NCBI RefSeq assembly: GCF_029784135.1
Contig: NC_073746.1
Span: 103,308,515-103,372,514 of the forward strand
DNA: 64,000 nucleotides
Reading direction: 5' to 3'
Source of the DNA: Toxorhynchites rutilus septentrionalis
Taxonomy: Eukaryota; Arthropoda; Insecta; Diptera; Culicidae
The notes under the pieces were generated by a model, which did no database searches, was not told the DNA's origin, and was given only the letters and a program-made list of their open reading frames with translations. The translations under genes were made by a program, and so were the position numbers. Shown here piece after piece: positions 31,601-42,675 of this stretch; the first letter of the stretch is position 1; each line of letters starts with the position of its first letter.

Positions 31601-34600
31601 TTAAATTGTTGAAACAATTTCTTTATCATCTTCATCCTTAATTACTTCCTCGAGTTGTTCTTCTGGAACACTATCCGCCAGAATGATTTCTACCCCCTGA
31701 TGTGTTCTTTCGTGTTTCTTCCTCCCGGAGGAGGTGACAAATGCAGCCGGGCAAATCCTACAGACGTGCGGTTTTTCACCAGTGTGAATCCGTTCATGAG
31801 CCACACAATTCACCTTCTGTACGAAGGACTTGTCGCAGAACTTGCATTTGTAGCGTCGGTTGTTTTCGTGGCTGTCTATGTGGCAATTGAGTCTCTGCCT
31901 GTTCTTGAATGACTTCGAACAGTACGGACACTCTAGGCTTCGCTCCGGTGTAATCCCGTGCACGGTTGCCATGTGTTCGGTCAGTAAATATTTGAATGAA
32001 AACGGCCTATCGCACTCTTCACATTGGAATATCTTCTGTGCCTTTCTCCTGTGGATAGTGAATGTAGCATGAGTGTACGCAAATGTGCGCCCTCCGACCT
32101 CGCATGTGCTTACCGATTCGAATGTGTGGTAGTCTCCTGACCCTCAGTATCGTAGCGGGGCCTCGGTGGGGCCCTCTTCTGAACCCTATATTTCGGATCA
32201 TCCGGGTAGTGCTTCGCCATGTGATAACGCAGATAGGTTCCATTAACGAAATTTTTTTTGCAAACATCACAGATGTATGCCTTTTCTCCAATGTGGGAAC
32301 GTTTGTGGTTTTTAAAGTTATCCTCATGGTTGAACCGGCGGCCACACTTCTTGCACTCGAACGGTTTCTCGCCTAAAAAAGAAAATTCCCGAAGTGAGGG
32401 AAGGATAATCTGGGCTCATGCATTTCTATAATATTTACACCAATTCTTGTTAGTTTTTTTTTCAAAGCCCGTAAGAAGTTTTTCGTTTTGCAATGATGTA
32501 GCAACCAAGTTAAATTATGTTCCACCATGATTGGTCCAATCCAATCCAAACGAATAAATAAATTGATATCACATTGTTATGTGACCCGTTTTCGCCTAAT
32601 GGACTACATTTCCAAACTGAAAATTGATTATACTTATACAAAACTAGTAGATCCGGCAAACGTTGTTACGCCATATAATGTATTTCTAGAGAATATTTTG
32701 GTTGGTCTTCTTATTCTTGAATGACGTTAACGTTCCCTGTGGAACTTTTGCCGTCTCAACGTATGCATTAACTAGCGTCATTTATTAATACTTAGTTGAG
32801 ATTTCTTAAGCCTAATAACACGCCTTAAATATATTCTGAGGGGCAAGCTCTAGAATACGCGTGACCACAGTCGGAGAAAATTTCATCGACGAAAAATTCC
32901 CCCGGCCAGAACGGGAATCGAACCCGAATACCCGGCATGATAATGTGAGACGCTAACCACTCGGCCACGGGTGCACTTTTGGTTGGTAAAAATAACGGAT
33001 ATACTTCAAGAGAGTTTGTTTGTTATCGTTGAGATCTGTCAAATTGATCTAAATGATGATTTTCACTGCGGAACATATATATATGCGTACCTCTTATTTT
33101 CGAATTTTCCCTTTTTATTTTAAATATCCTTCTTATATATAGAGATATGCATTGTCAATTTTTTTCGAATTTTTATAATCATCTCAAATATTTTCCAAAG
33201 TACTCTATAATTCTAATTTGGGTGAAGACAAACTCACAAAATATAGGGACGACGTAGATCTGATCAGCCGTTCTCCCGTGATGATGAGTTATACATAAGT
33301 GGGAAAAACTCTCTTTTATATATAAAGATGTGCAAAGTCAATTTTTTCGAATTTTTCAAATCATCTCCAAAATTTTCCAAAGTACTCTATCATTCTAATT
33401 TGGGTGAAGACCAATTCACAATATAAATGGACGACGTAGATCTGATCAGCCGTTCTCCCGTGATGATTTATACGTTCGTGGGAAAAACTCTCTTTTTTAT
33501 ATAAATATGTGCATAGTAATTTTTTTCGAAAAATGTTACCTTTCTTATATTAATCCCCTACATAGAGAAAGTATTGTTGTGAAAGACAAAAATAATCGAA
33601 TTAAATAAAATGAATGGACTACGTTTTTACATCAATTATTCCTAGCGTTTGAAATCATAAGAGCACTACTGACATTTGTGTAGATTCTGAAATTTCAGTA
33701 TATTCAGTATCAACTAAAAAATACGAATTACTCAAATTACAACATTTATTCCAATTCTAGCTCGCCCACAAAAGTAAAATAAACAAAGCCCGGGTCTTGA
33801 AAACGTTCGCTCCTCTTATAGGGAAAACGGGTACTTTCGTATTAGCGTCACCGGAGCCGAAATATGATAGATAGCATTTTTATTGTTCGCACTGGCATTC
33901 AAATATTATTTGTATTGTTGTTGCCTTGTTGTATGCAGTGTTTTGTCATTTTTTAGTGCTACGAAAATGCGTATATGGGATTTGGTGTATTTAAGGCGCC
34001 ACCGGAGCGCAATTTTCATTATGAATTAGTTTTTCTTATTTAAATTTATTCTGAGGTCAACGTAATGGGGACGTAGTCCCCATCAATCGAGGATAAGGAA
34101 CAGAGGCGGCCCTAAGCCGCCGCGGTGGCGCAATCCGAGTCGGCCGCCGACCCGCCGTCGGAAGCGGCGGTCTTTCGCAAACAAACCTGAGTTCCATCGA
34201 TTGCCCGATTAATTTGAAACATAGGAGACGATCCTTTAGTTAGGTCCGACCGAGCGTTAGCGAGCGTCGGACGGCATACGTTTGCCCGGTTAAGTAATTG
34301 CTATCTATTGTATTTCGGCTCCGGTGACGCTAATACGAAAGTACCGGAAAATGGGGAAAAAAGTTGCAAGATTTTGGTTTTTAAAAGCAGAATGCACTTG
34401 AAAAATAGATTCGATTGAGTTGAGTTGCTGATAAACGATTTGACATAGGCCTACTACGACCGTTACTATAAATTGAACAGTGATTGCGGATTCTAAATGT
34501 TTCAAGCTTCATTCGAAGACGAAATCTAAAGTAGCGGTTGAAGAACTGGACTTACTGCGTAAAATATAAAAAAGCTTGCTTAAAAAATTATGAATTTTCG

Positions 34601-36828
34601 TGATTTTTTTTCGAAGGTTAGGGATAAAGTAGAGTGTTTATGTATTTTGGTTATTGTTTATGGTATATTTGAAGATATATTTTAGATTTTTGAATGTGCG
34701 AATAATGATTATTACGCTGTTGACAGGTGGATGCGTAGATGCTGTCTGAAAACCGGTACCTTGAAGCAACGGGGTGTCGCAGGAAGAATTCAAATTAATA
34801 TTTTGACACTTTGGGACAATACCTGTAGCGTTACATAGGTGTTTTTGAAAATTCGAATATCGATACCACCAGTTGAAAAAACATGGTTTCGAGAAAAATG
34901 CGTTTAAAAATGTCTACAGCAATACTATATCTCTTGAGGTAACCTCATACTATTGGCTGTAATTTTCAAACGAAATCACATATCGAAAAATCCTTGTAGG
35001 ACAACATTTTTGACGGCATAGCCTTCTTAAAAATTGAAAAAACAAAAATTCGATTTTTTAGATTTTCCAGACCGGGGTCCGCCCTTAAACAGGAAATTTG
35101 TCATTGTTCTTGCATTTTGAAGTTTGAACTTTACTAGCTGAATTTGATAAGTTGTGTATTATGAGTTCCAAAAAAATGAAGAATATACAAACCTGTGTGT
35201 ATCCTAACATGCCGCCTAAGAAGATTACTGTCACCGAACGTCTTGCCGCAGTGTTCACATTTGTATTTACCCTTTTCCAACGCGATATGCTTCGCGATAT
35301 GTATCTTAAATCGTCGCTTCATAGTGAAGAATTGTCCACAGTAATCACACGTGTGGCCATCCTTGTTTTCATCATCACGTTTGTAGCGTAAATGTGTTCC
35401 AAGGGCAGTTTTGTCCAGGAAACGCAGCGGACATTCATGACACTTGTACGGATACAAATGGGTTTGGAGATGCTTGTTGAGCGCAGTCAGCGATTTGTAG
35501 ACAAAAGGATGCGTTGGCGTGTTGCAATCATCGCAGGTGTATGGCAGCAAACCAACGTGCTCTTCCAGGTGTATATCAAGTGCATCGGCATCGGCGTGCG
35601 ATGTGTCGCAGATGTAGCAGGTGTATGGAACAAACTTGGGCTTCGGACGGTCTTCGATAACAAGCTTCTTCGGTTTGGGAGCTGCTTTTGGCTTACACAA
35701 TTCCGTCCACGAGTAAACGTACTTTTTCGTGGTACTATCACTTTCGTTCTCAGAATCCGACACTATTTCCTGCTTCAATATGTTCGCAGAACTAGCATGT
35801 TCTATATATGGTACATCTTTTTCCTCTAGTTCCGGTTCCTGTTCAAGTTCCTCATTTAAATGTTCTTCCAGGAAGAATTCTTCGGTATCTTCCGATGGAT
35901 CCGTTGTGTCAATCTCAACATGTGTGGTTGATAGCTGCTTCTTAGGGCTCTGCTTGCGACCCTTTCCTCCCTTTTTGGGCTGTTGAATTTCGAGCGGCTG
36001 CAATTGAAAAGCTAACTAATACTTGAACACGTTGAAATTTTGGATACATACCTGTTCCGTGACTTCGTGTTTGACAGCCGAAATCAAATCATTCAAGTAC
36101 GTTTCATTTACATCCTTGGGGGCACATCCATTAGCCTCATAAGATATATAATGGTGTTCCAGTTTTCCGTTGTTTAGCAAATTTTGTAATATTCGTTCAT
36201 TATGTATGAACTCAATGCGAACTTTGAAAGCTAGATCAGCTTTCGAAACGCATCCCATACAAATTTTCGTAGGAACCATACCACTGCAATCGAGCTTTGT
36301 TCCGGAGATTGTGTAGATGATATCGGTTAGTGTCGCGTTGTGTAGCTTTGAATTGAGAGGCAACAAAACGGGCTGTTTCCTTAAGCAAATTCGACAAAAC
36401 AACGATCTCAGTTCAATCTCCTCAATTGCTGTTCCGTCTTCTGCAATACTCGCAGTGGAAGGTTCTTCCGATGTCATCACATCTTCCCGCATAACGCTGT
36501 CATCTTCTTCGTTGTCTTCGCAGGAGAATGCCATAGGTACGGCTGGTGGAGAAACACATGAATATGAGCTATGAATTGCTATCAATCGATGGAACTTACC
36601 CCCCGTTAGCAGCTTTATCTGCCCATTTTCTTCTATAAGTTCGGAGTGGGAGAAATGATCCGAACAGATACATTTAGTCCTCCAGCGGAATTTGTTTGGA
36701 TCGGCACCGACAAATTCAATCCACTTTCTACGTAACTCAGGATCTGCTGGGAAACGGTGTAAGCCCGCTCCGTTATCGCAGCTAGCTTTCGCGTTGCGAC
36801 AGATTGGAATACAGCACAAACGTACCAT
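31601..36828 (-). CDS. THAP-ZAD-C2H2 zinc-finger protein (five exons)
   Basis: Exons on the minus strand: 36828-36600, 36542-36052, 35997-35193, 32372-32114 and 32048-31601. Together they are 2232 nt, in frame throughout, for 743 residues. The N-terminus is a THAP domain: CCIPIC, LHRFP, RRKWIEFVG, CSDHF. Removing the 57-nt first intron yields TGAVPMAF, matching the AVPTIF box that closes THAP domains. A ZAD follows, with Cys126/129 (CRIC) and Cys171/174 (CMGC). After a basic/acidic linker come CYIC...H, C..C...LNKHLQTH and CHECPLRF fingers, then canonical fingers; the linker HTGEKPFEC is itself split by the 2.8 kb third intron. About a dozen fingers in total; the one starting CHECPLRF lacks a clear last His. 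THAP and C2H2 domains bind DNA and ZADs dimerise, so a nuclear DNA-binding regulator is expected. The fourth intron (65 nt) lies where the paralogue at 49543 has a finger (see findings). Exon calls rest on splice sites and reading frame only. Confidence 0.88.
32707..32976 (-). mobile_element. tRNA-derived SINE with TTCTT-rich tail, copy 2 (in intron 3)
   Basis: Nearly identical to 20887-21169. Minus-strand head GTGCACCCGTGGCCGAGTGG (A box) and GGGTTCGATTCCC (B box). An 11-bp duplication TTTTGGTTGGT flanks it (32696-32706, 32977-32987). Both SINE and host gene are read from the minus strand. Confidence 0.87.
33133..33540. repeat. Tandem repeat, about 2.2 copies of a 180-bp unit (in intron 3)
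   Basis: Each unit runs from TATATA(T)A.AGATATGC/GTGC through TCAATTTTTTTCGAATTTTT, CCAAAGTACTCTAT, AATTTGGGTGAAGAC, GACGACGTAGATCTGATCAG and GTGGGAAAAACTCTCTTTT. Units begin near 33133, 33313 and 33493 (partial). Similarity between the first two is high by eye. Confidence 0.75.
33830..34345. mobile_element. 516-bp MITE with 46-bp ends, GC-rich core, 8-bp duplication (in intron 3)
   Basis: GGTACTTTCGTATTAGCGTC...ACCGGAGCCGAAATA is repeated in inverted orientation at 34301-34345. GGAAAACG (33822-33829) and GGAAAATG (34346-34353) are an 8-bp duplication with one mismatch. The centre (about 34105-34180) is very GC-rich with several short palindromes, including GTCCGAC...GTCGGAC at about 34235-34272. 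No ORF. An 8-bp duplication would fit hAT- or P-like elements; the ends do not let me choose. Confidence 0.68.
34354..35192. other. Remainder of intron 3 with no recognised feature
   Basis: AT-rich intronic sequence; no ORF of note and no clear repeat ends. Confidence 0.45.
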
Positions 36829-37250
36829 CGCGCAATTAAAGCACTCAAATACTACCGAAAACTGTATCAGAGGTCTTGCAACGGTTTAAAGTAACAAAAT
36901 CAAATAATCGTACGTAAAACAAAACAAAACCAGGTACCTGTCACTGCTTATCTTACCAGATCTCTTACCTTACTAGGTATGCTATGAAGGTCCTTGCGTT
37001 AGTATCAGTAAATAGCGTACAATTTGTCAGGAATTTTGAACGAAATTTTAGATCACTTTGTCTTCAATTTAATTTTGTGTAGAAACATACAGAAAAACGG
37101 ATTTATATCAACAAAATTCACAAGTTTTTCCGAGTTTCTGAACACAGCACTGCGCGCCATTTTATATCTATGAGTAATTTTCGTGTACAATACAAAAAAA
37201 ATGGCACACCTGTAGCATATGTCAAATCACGTTGATCTTACCCGAGATGG
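36829..37250 (-). other. 5' flank of the THAP-ZAD-C2H2 gene
   Basis: Presumed promoter and 5' UTR region by position only; no TATA box or initiator can be assigned with confidence. Confidence 0.35.
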
Positions 37251-37697
37251 AAGATAGAAAGTGGGAAGATTCACGGGTTTTGATATACTGAGAGAAATAA
37301 TTATAGCGAATTCGTTTTTGTTCAGTTTCAACCCCAGTGCCACAATAAAGACGGGCCACACGATGCTACGAACACCCCCAAATATTGGACGAACTACGAG
37401 CCCCAATGTCAAGCATCGAATATTCGCGTTGGAGGGTAATCCGTTCGTTGTGGATTACCTTCCAACGCGAGTGGCACGAGTCAAAGGATTTTTGTCATTC
37501 GTTGATTCGACACTTGATGACATTCGATACACCGCTACACAATTCGTCCGAATCTATCTTTGACAGATTGGTTTGTTTACATGTTGTAGATGAAGGAACT
37601 ATGAAATTGGGTCATAAAGTTCAAAATATTCGGAGAAATATTGCAGTTTAATAATGTTGATTTCAAGCATTTTTAATTTACAAAAAAAGGCTGTTAG
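37251..37697. repeat. Repeat-like spacer with a 17-bp hairpin
   Basis: 37305-37355 is the reverse complement of 6371-6410 on the right flank of the I-like LINE. GCGTTGGAGGGTAATCC (37427-37443) and GGATTACCTTCCAACGC (about 37452-37469) form a hairpin with one mismatch and a short loop. No ORF with a recognised domain. Confidence 0.45.
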
Positions 37698-39299
37698 TTT
37701 CGCGCTGAGATGTTTCACGGGTTGGCACTCGGGTTCACTAATACAACTATACTGAACTGTCAAGTTTCGAGTATTGTTTTGGAAAATCTAAAAATAAAGA
37801 CTATGAGAATGCTGCTTTTGCTTTTGTTGTATTGGAATCGTAATCCAATTCGGATTCTGATTTTGAAGAGTATATTCGCGTAGACGGCATTAAGCTTCGT
37901 GTGCTTTCATTGCACTGGAGAAATAGTTTAGTAAAAGCAGCTACCAAATCTTTAGTAGCAAAAACATTGGTAAAATATACACATTTTTTGTAAATATTAC
38001 TAAAATTGCGTAAAAAAGATGTCAGACGCAATGAATGTTCCTACCAGGAATTCGTATATTTTACTTCATACCATTAGTAAGTTTGTTTTTATTGTCATAC
38101 CTAACAACTGTGATGTGCGCACTTTGTCTTTTGTCTTTTGGAGACGAAGCGATTCGGAGGTAAGCACTTTGTTTTTATTGAATTCAATTATGTATTCATC
38201 TCCCCCGAGAATTTGTTTTCATATTTTCGGCGGGGAAAATTGACCTAATACCATTTTTTTCTTTTTTAGTTGACCTTAAAATTATATGCAGTACAATCAT
38301 TCATCATAAACAAATCGGAGATAAGTATTCGTTTTTTTACATCATTACATCAGTCACCTCGGTCGGGAAACTATTTTCATATTCCCGCCAAGGATAAACA
38401 TCAGTTATATTCTATACATTACAACACTTTTGACCTTTTTCCTTGTCTTTACAGCTGGCATGATCCCAGACTCGTAATACTTATTTACCAAAAACCATCC
38501 AAGTTATGGGATTGAAGGTAACGGCGAGTTTGTCGCTAAGATTGGAATCTTTCTTCAACACATCATCGACCGTAAAAAACTTAAGGTGAACATACATAAT
38601 TTATTGCATATTTAATATCATTAACATATGTATTTCTTTTCTTCATAGGGACACGAGAGAACAAAATACGGATGAAACGTGCTAATTCTACGGTCACTCT
38701 GCTAATCAGCTAATGCAAATCAGAGCGATGCAGCAGGAAGAGGAACGGGAACTTGCTTTGGAAATGCTCATCAAATTGAGGTGGTTGAGACTGCGATTAA
38801 AAATTGCCTCTTGTACGCAGTTTATAGAATGATTCCAATGAGAATTATTGATGTTGTTTATAGAATAAGTTATTAGTATAATGTATTCTAAGTATGTAGA
38901 ATTAAACGCAATCAAATACAATTTTTTAAATTAAAAATAATCATTAAAAAATATTGTCATTATCCCTGATGATTACTTCTCACAAATATGAAGCAAAATT
39001 TTCACTGTTATTGCACCAATGTTGGACCAACAATTTGTAGTTTGTTTGACATATGTGCCTACCATTCTTTTTTTGTAACATGTACCAATGATTAGTAGGG
39101 TAGAAAATGACTAGAGAATTAAGTAACATGTACCAAAAAATTCGTCATATTTACTAAATTTTCCTCTCAGTGTGGAGGCGAAAATAATGATGGATATTCA
39201 GGTAGAATAAACATGCTTTCAAAATCAAAATTATGAATGAAAATTTACTTCAACGCATCGAATATTTATTTTATGTGATGAAATAAGAGGTTTTTCTTC
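37698..39299 (-). repeat. Copy of dispersed repeat family A, interrupted by a nested element
   Basis: Reverse complement of about 50-375 with a 1260-bp insert at 37913-39172. The shared acidic Ser-rich coding segment (LMPSTRIYSSKSESELDYDS in the minus frame) lies at about 37822-37890. The 5' LTR of the BEL element begins 45 bp beyond its end. Confidence 0.7.
37913..39172. mobile_element. Nested 1.26 kb TIR element with CACTG ends
   Basis: The left end CACTGGAGAAATAGTTTAGTAAA-like and right end CACTGAGAGGAAAATTTAG (reverse complement) are imperfect inverted repeats of about 23 bp. Copy A at 140-170 shows the uninterrupted sequence, which places the insertion exactly; only TG appears duplicated. 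Small ORFs (38019-38243, 38270-38515) contain no domain I recognise. Superfamily unassigned. Confidence 0.62.
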
Positions 39300-39344
39300 G
39301 ATATCGCAGAAACATATTGAACGAAAACTGTGTCTAATGATGAT

Positions 39345-40011
39345 TGTTCGTGACTAACTGATCACCCCAAATCATGCATCGTAGGGAAGTTATACCCTGG
39401 TCAGCTGTTAGCAAACAATAGTTAAATTGTAAACACGGTACGGTTTGATCATCTGGGATCGCGGGTTGGGTGTACCATAGCAGGAAAGAGAAGAATTACC
39501 TTATAGCCGCTCTCTCCTGTACGAAAGAGAGAAATGGAGGAATTGACAACTTCACCACAGCTGAAGGCGATCGGAAGCATCGCACAGCGTAGCGATCAAG
39601 GGAGATGAGCAGAAAATTCTGTAGATCGACGGAGCGACTTCAGTCTCAAGTAATCCACCACGGGAAACACAGAGTGTATTGATTGTATGTCAGTGTCGTT
39701 CGTTTCGAATATTAATGTAAATTATAATATTGTGAAATGTGAATTGTAAATATATTGTAGAAGTGTTTAAATGGATTAAATGTATAGTTGTACCAGCACT
39801 GTCTGTTTTCAATTAAGAGGAAGAACCCTCCGCTGTTGATTGTGCTGATTGTTCGTGGATTAATGTTTGCCTGGGCACTGCGTGAATATAGTGGTTTTTA
39901 TGTGTGTTCACCGACGTTAGAGGAACACTATTTTGGTGGGGAAAGGACTTTCCCAAGTAGTGTTGGGTGTCAGGAATAACTGAGCTTTCGAAGTGGGCCG
40001 GACACCCAACA
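39345..40011 (+). repeat. 5' LTR of the BEL/Pao element
   Basis: Starts TGTTCGTGAC and ends ACCCAACA, giving TGTT...AACA termini, 667 bp. Its first 251 bp match 44087-44337. It is followed by TTT and the primer-binding site. Confidence 0.85.
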
Positions 40012-40014
40012 TTT

Positions 40015-40033
40015 TGGTCCTTCGAGCCGGATT
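40015..40033 (+). promoter_or_regulatory. Primer-binding site complementary to the 3' end of tRNA-Tyr
   Basis: TGGTCCTTCGAGCCGGATT is the complement of the tRNA-Tyr 3' end (...ATCCGGCTCGAAGGACCA) and starts three bases after the LTR, where reverse transcription would be primed. Confidence 0.85.
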
Positions 40034-40828
40034 GTAGTGTGAACAATTGGCGAAGTGCTTTGTGTTCGCGGTTTCTATAACCGCTCGCCATTTGAATTGG
40101 CGAATAATCGCCATACAAATAGTGGAACAAGGACGTTTTATTTCGGGGAACAATTTCAATTGAAGCGGAAGAAAAGGAAATTATTTTTTTTTAATACGCC
40201 ATAATTATCGAAAAGGCGAAAAGAATATCGGACTGAAAGCGTTCAATTAAGTGGACTTTTTCTACTTTGGACGTGCTATTGGAACAATTCGTGTTGTGTG
40301 AGACTGACTCCTAACATTTTTAAATTGAAATATGTAAAATTCATTTGTGAACTGGTTTGAATAACATGGTGTTTCATTTAACTGAACCTGTGGAATCGTA
40401 TGAACGTTTTTTTTAATTGTGCTAATGTGTTTCCGAAACAATGTTATGAAAATTGAAAAATTTTGTGGACGAAATGTGAATTTTGAAAAAAACTTGTACT
40501 GAATTTGTAAACTATTTATGCTGTGTTGAATTGATTGTGGTGGAATTAATTCACCTATACGCACATTTGTACTTCGGACGTGGACAATTTGGGAATATTG
40601 TGTTGTCTGGAGAAACATGGTGCTTGATTATTGCTGGAAACAAGCATGATAACTGAAGGACAAACGGTAGCTGGAAGAATTATTGCGGCGTAACTTTGTG
40701 GAAACGGATGGTAGACTTCTTGGCGTACAGTTGGATACTCATTGAGATTCGCCTTTTGGGAGATCCACTGATTCAACATAAAGGGTGTTTTGGACGATCC
40801 TTCGATTCAATAAACCTTTCGTCTCTTA

Positions 40829-41162
40829 AGACGCGTCCACATTACGCTAATCGGCCTTAGCCGCCCGGTAAAGCCGACTAAATGTGGACGTACCGCCCGG
40901 GCTTGCCGACGTGCCGAAAACCGACTCGAATCAAACCGAACCCAAACCGAAACAAGTGGGTCCGGTTCGAGAAAGTCGAACCAAAACAAAACGAAGTAAA
41001 TTAGCGTTGACGACATAGTGCTTCGTGTGTTCGTGACGGCTTCGTGCATCCGATGGGACTTCGGCTTCGTGCACCCGATGGGGCGTCCACATTACTTAAC
41101 GAACCGAATATGCCGCCTGGTACAGGCCGATCGGTATCATTCGGCATAATGTGGACGCGCCT
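40829..41162. mobile_element. Harbinger-type MITE in the BEL leader, TTA duplication
   Basis: AGACGCGTCCACATTA and, at the right end in reverse complement, AGGCGCGTCCACATTA; TTA at 40826-40828 and 41163-41165. Internally the end sequence GCGTCCACATTA recurs near 41085 and, inverted, near 40880, so the element consists of two hairpin-forming halves. It inserted between the BEL LTR and gag. Confidence 0.74.
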
Positions 41163-41766
41163 TTAGAGTCAGCATCAACAAGAAGAGGAAGCAGCTTAGT
41201 ATTTTCTGTTCGGTGAGTGAAGAACGTATATGCCAGCCGAAGTTTTCAGAAATACACATAACTAAATAAATATCCTTGCCTCTTTGTTGATTGCCACCTT
41301 ATTTCCTACATCGAGTGATTGAGTTAACTATTGGCCGAACTGTATTTATGGGGAAGGATTACATATTTGATAAAACGTTCATGCTTCATTGGATCTTGAG
41401 CGACATTTTTTGGAACAAACTTTTCCAACGGTATTCTCTGGGATTCTGAAGTCGTGTGGTGGCTGTGGATTTACTGAAACGAACGGCAGACACTATTGGT
41501 GCAGCTGTTGTTTTCTCCAGGTGAGATACAACAGTATATGGTTCGCCGGGGCCAGAAAACATAGATATTACACGGTGGTTTTTCCTCCTCTTCCCTCCAA
41601 TTTGAATCACCCTGAGGCTGGTCGACTGTACGAGCTGTAGTATTCTGATCAATTTGTGATTTTGGGACACCATAAACTAGTTTGTCAGGTAAATTACATG
41701 GTATATGCGAAGCTAGGCTTTATTTCAGAATACTACACCGTAACTTTCTTCGTTGTTTTTCGTGTC

Positions 41767-42675
41767 ATGATGCCTGCTGTTTTTGGATCTACTACCATGA
41801 GACCTCCATCCCTGCGATTTCTACTGGTAAAATTGAAGGATATTCAGGCATCCTTCAACGACATCCGACGTTTTATACAAAACTTCCGGAGTGAGGTGGA
41901 TAATTCTCAGGTGGAGGTACGGTTGGAGAAGTTGGACGAACTATGGGAAAGATTCGGGCAAACGCTGGTGGAAATTAGGGCCCACGAAGACTACGAGGAG
42001 TCAGATGATAATCTTGAGAAGGAAAGACAGGAATTCGGCAACGGTTACTACGAGTCCAAGTCTTTCCTGTTGGACAGAGTTAGGGAGAGGGAGGACGGAC
42101 CTGGTCGCTCTGGTAGAGGCAGCGAGCCCTCAATGCAAGGTACACTGGACCATGTACGCCTGCCTCCAATACAATTACAAACCTTCAGTGGAGAGATATG
42201 CGAGTGGTTGAGCTTCCGGGATTTATTTCAATCATTGATTTATTCTAAGGCGGATTTACCGGAAGTGGAGAAGCTGCATTACCTGAAGGGATGTTTGCAG
42301 GGAGAGCCAAGGAATTTAGTCGATCCATTACCGATTACTGCTGGCAACTTTCAAATAGCGTGGGACATGTTGTGCAGAAGATACGATAACAGCAAACAGC
42401 TGATGAAGCAGCATGTACAAACTCTATTCCAACTGCCAACGATGACTGAGGAATCGTCCGGAGATTTGCACGCCCTGTTGGAAGGACTGGTCAGGACAAT
42501 TCGGATACTTGACCAAATCGTAGAGCCAGCTAATTACAAGGATCTTCTATTGGTGCATTTGGCATCGTCACGCCTGGATCCACTGACCCGTAGAGGATGG
42601 GAAGAGTTTACAGCCACCAAGGATCGAGATACGATCGATGAACTAGTCGAATTCATGCAGCGAAGGCTTCGTTGA
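41767..42675 (+). CDS. BEL/Pao gag (DUF1759-like)
   Basis: Begins at ATG 41767; the frame is open from about 41656 but without an earlier in-frame ATG that fits. The 302-residue product has an N-terminal coiled-coil-like stretch and the conserved core LPPIQLQTFSGEICEWLSFR, DLFQSLIY, LPEVEKLHYLKGCLQGEP, with the later DLLLVHLASSRLDP, as in BEL/Pao gag proteins that assemble the virus-like particle. The frame ends at 42675, and the zinc-knuckle part continues in another frame after a disrupted stretch (42676-42786), so gag is broken. Confidence 0.87.
   Translation: MMPAVFGSTTMRPPSLRFLLVKLKDIQASFNDIRRFIQNFRSEVDNSQVEVRLEKLDELWERFGQTLVEIRAHEDYEESDDNLEKERQEFGNGYYESKSFLLDRVREREDGPGRSGRGSEPSMQGTLDHVRLPPIQLQTFSGEICEWLSFRDLFQSLIYSKADLPEVEKLHYLKGCLQGEPRNLVDPLPITAGNFQIAWDMLCRRYDNSKQLMKQHVQTLFQLPTMTEESSGDLHALLEGLVRTIRILDQIVEPANYKDLLLVHLASSRLDPLTRRGWEEFTATKDRDTIDELVEFMQRRLR

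Noticed and set aside
32019..32345. 108-codon minus-strand ORF across exon 4 and intron 4 of the THAP-ZAD-C2H2 gene
   Set aside because: It is a wrong frame; the finger frame with consensus Cys/His spacing runs through exon 4 instead.
41389..41640. 83-codon ORF with a C..C...C..C pattern upstream of BEL gag
   Set aside because: Spacing does not fit a known zinc-binding domain and it is not contiguous with gag; probably leader sequence.
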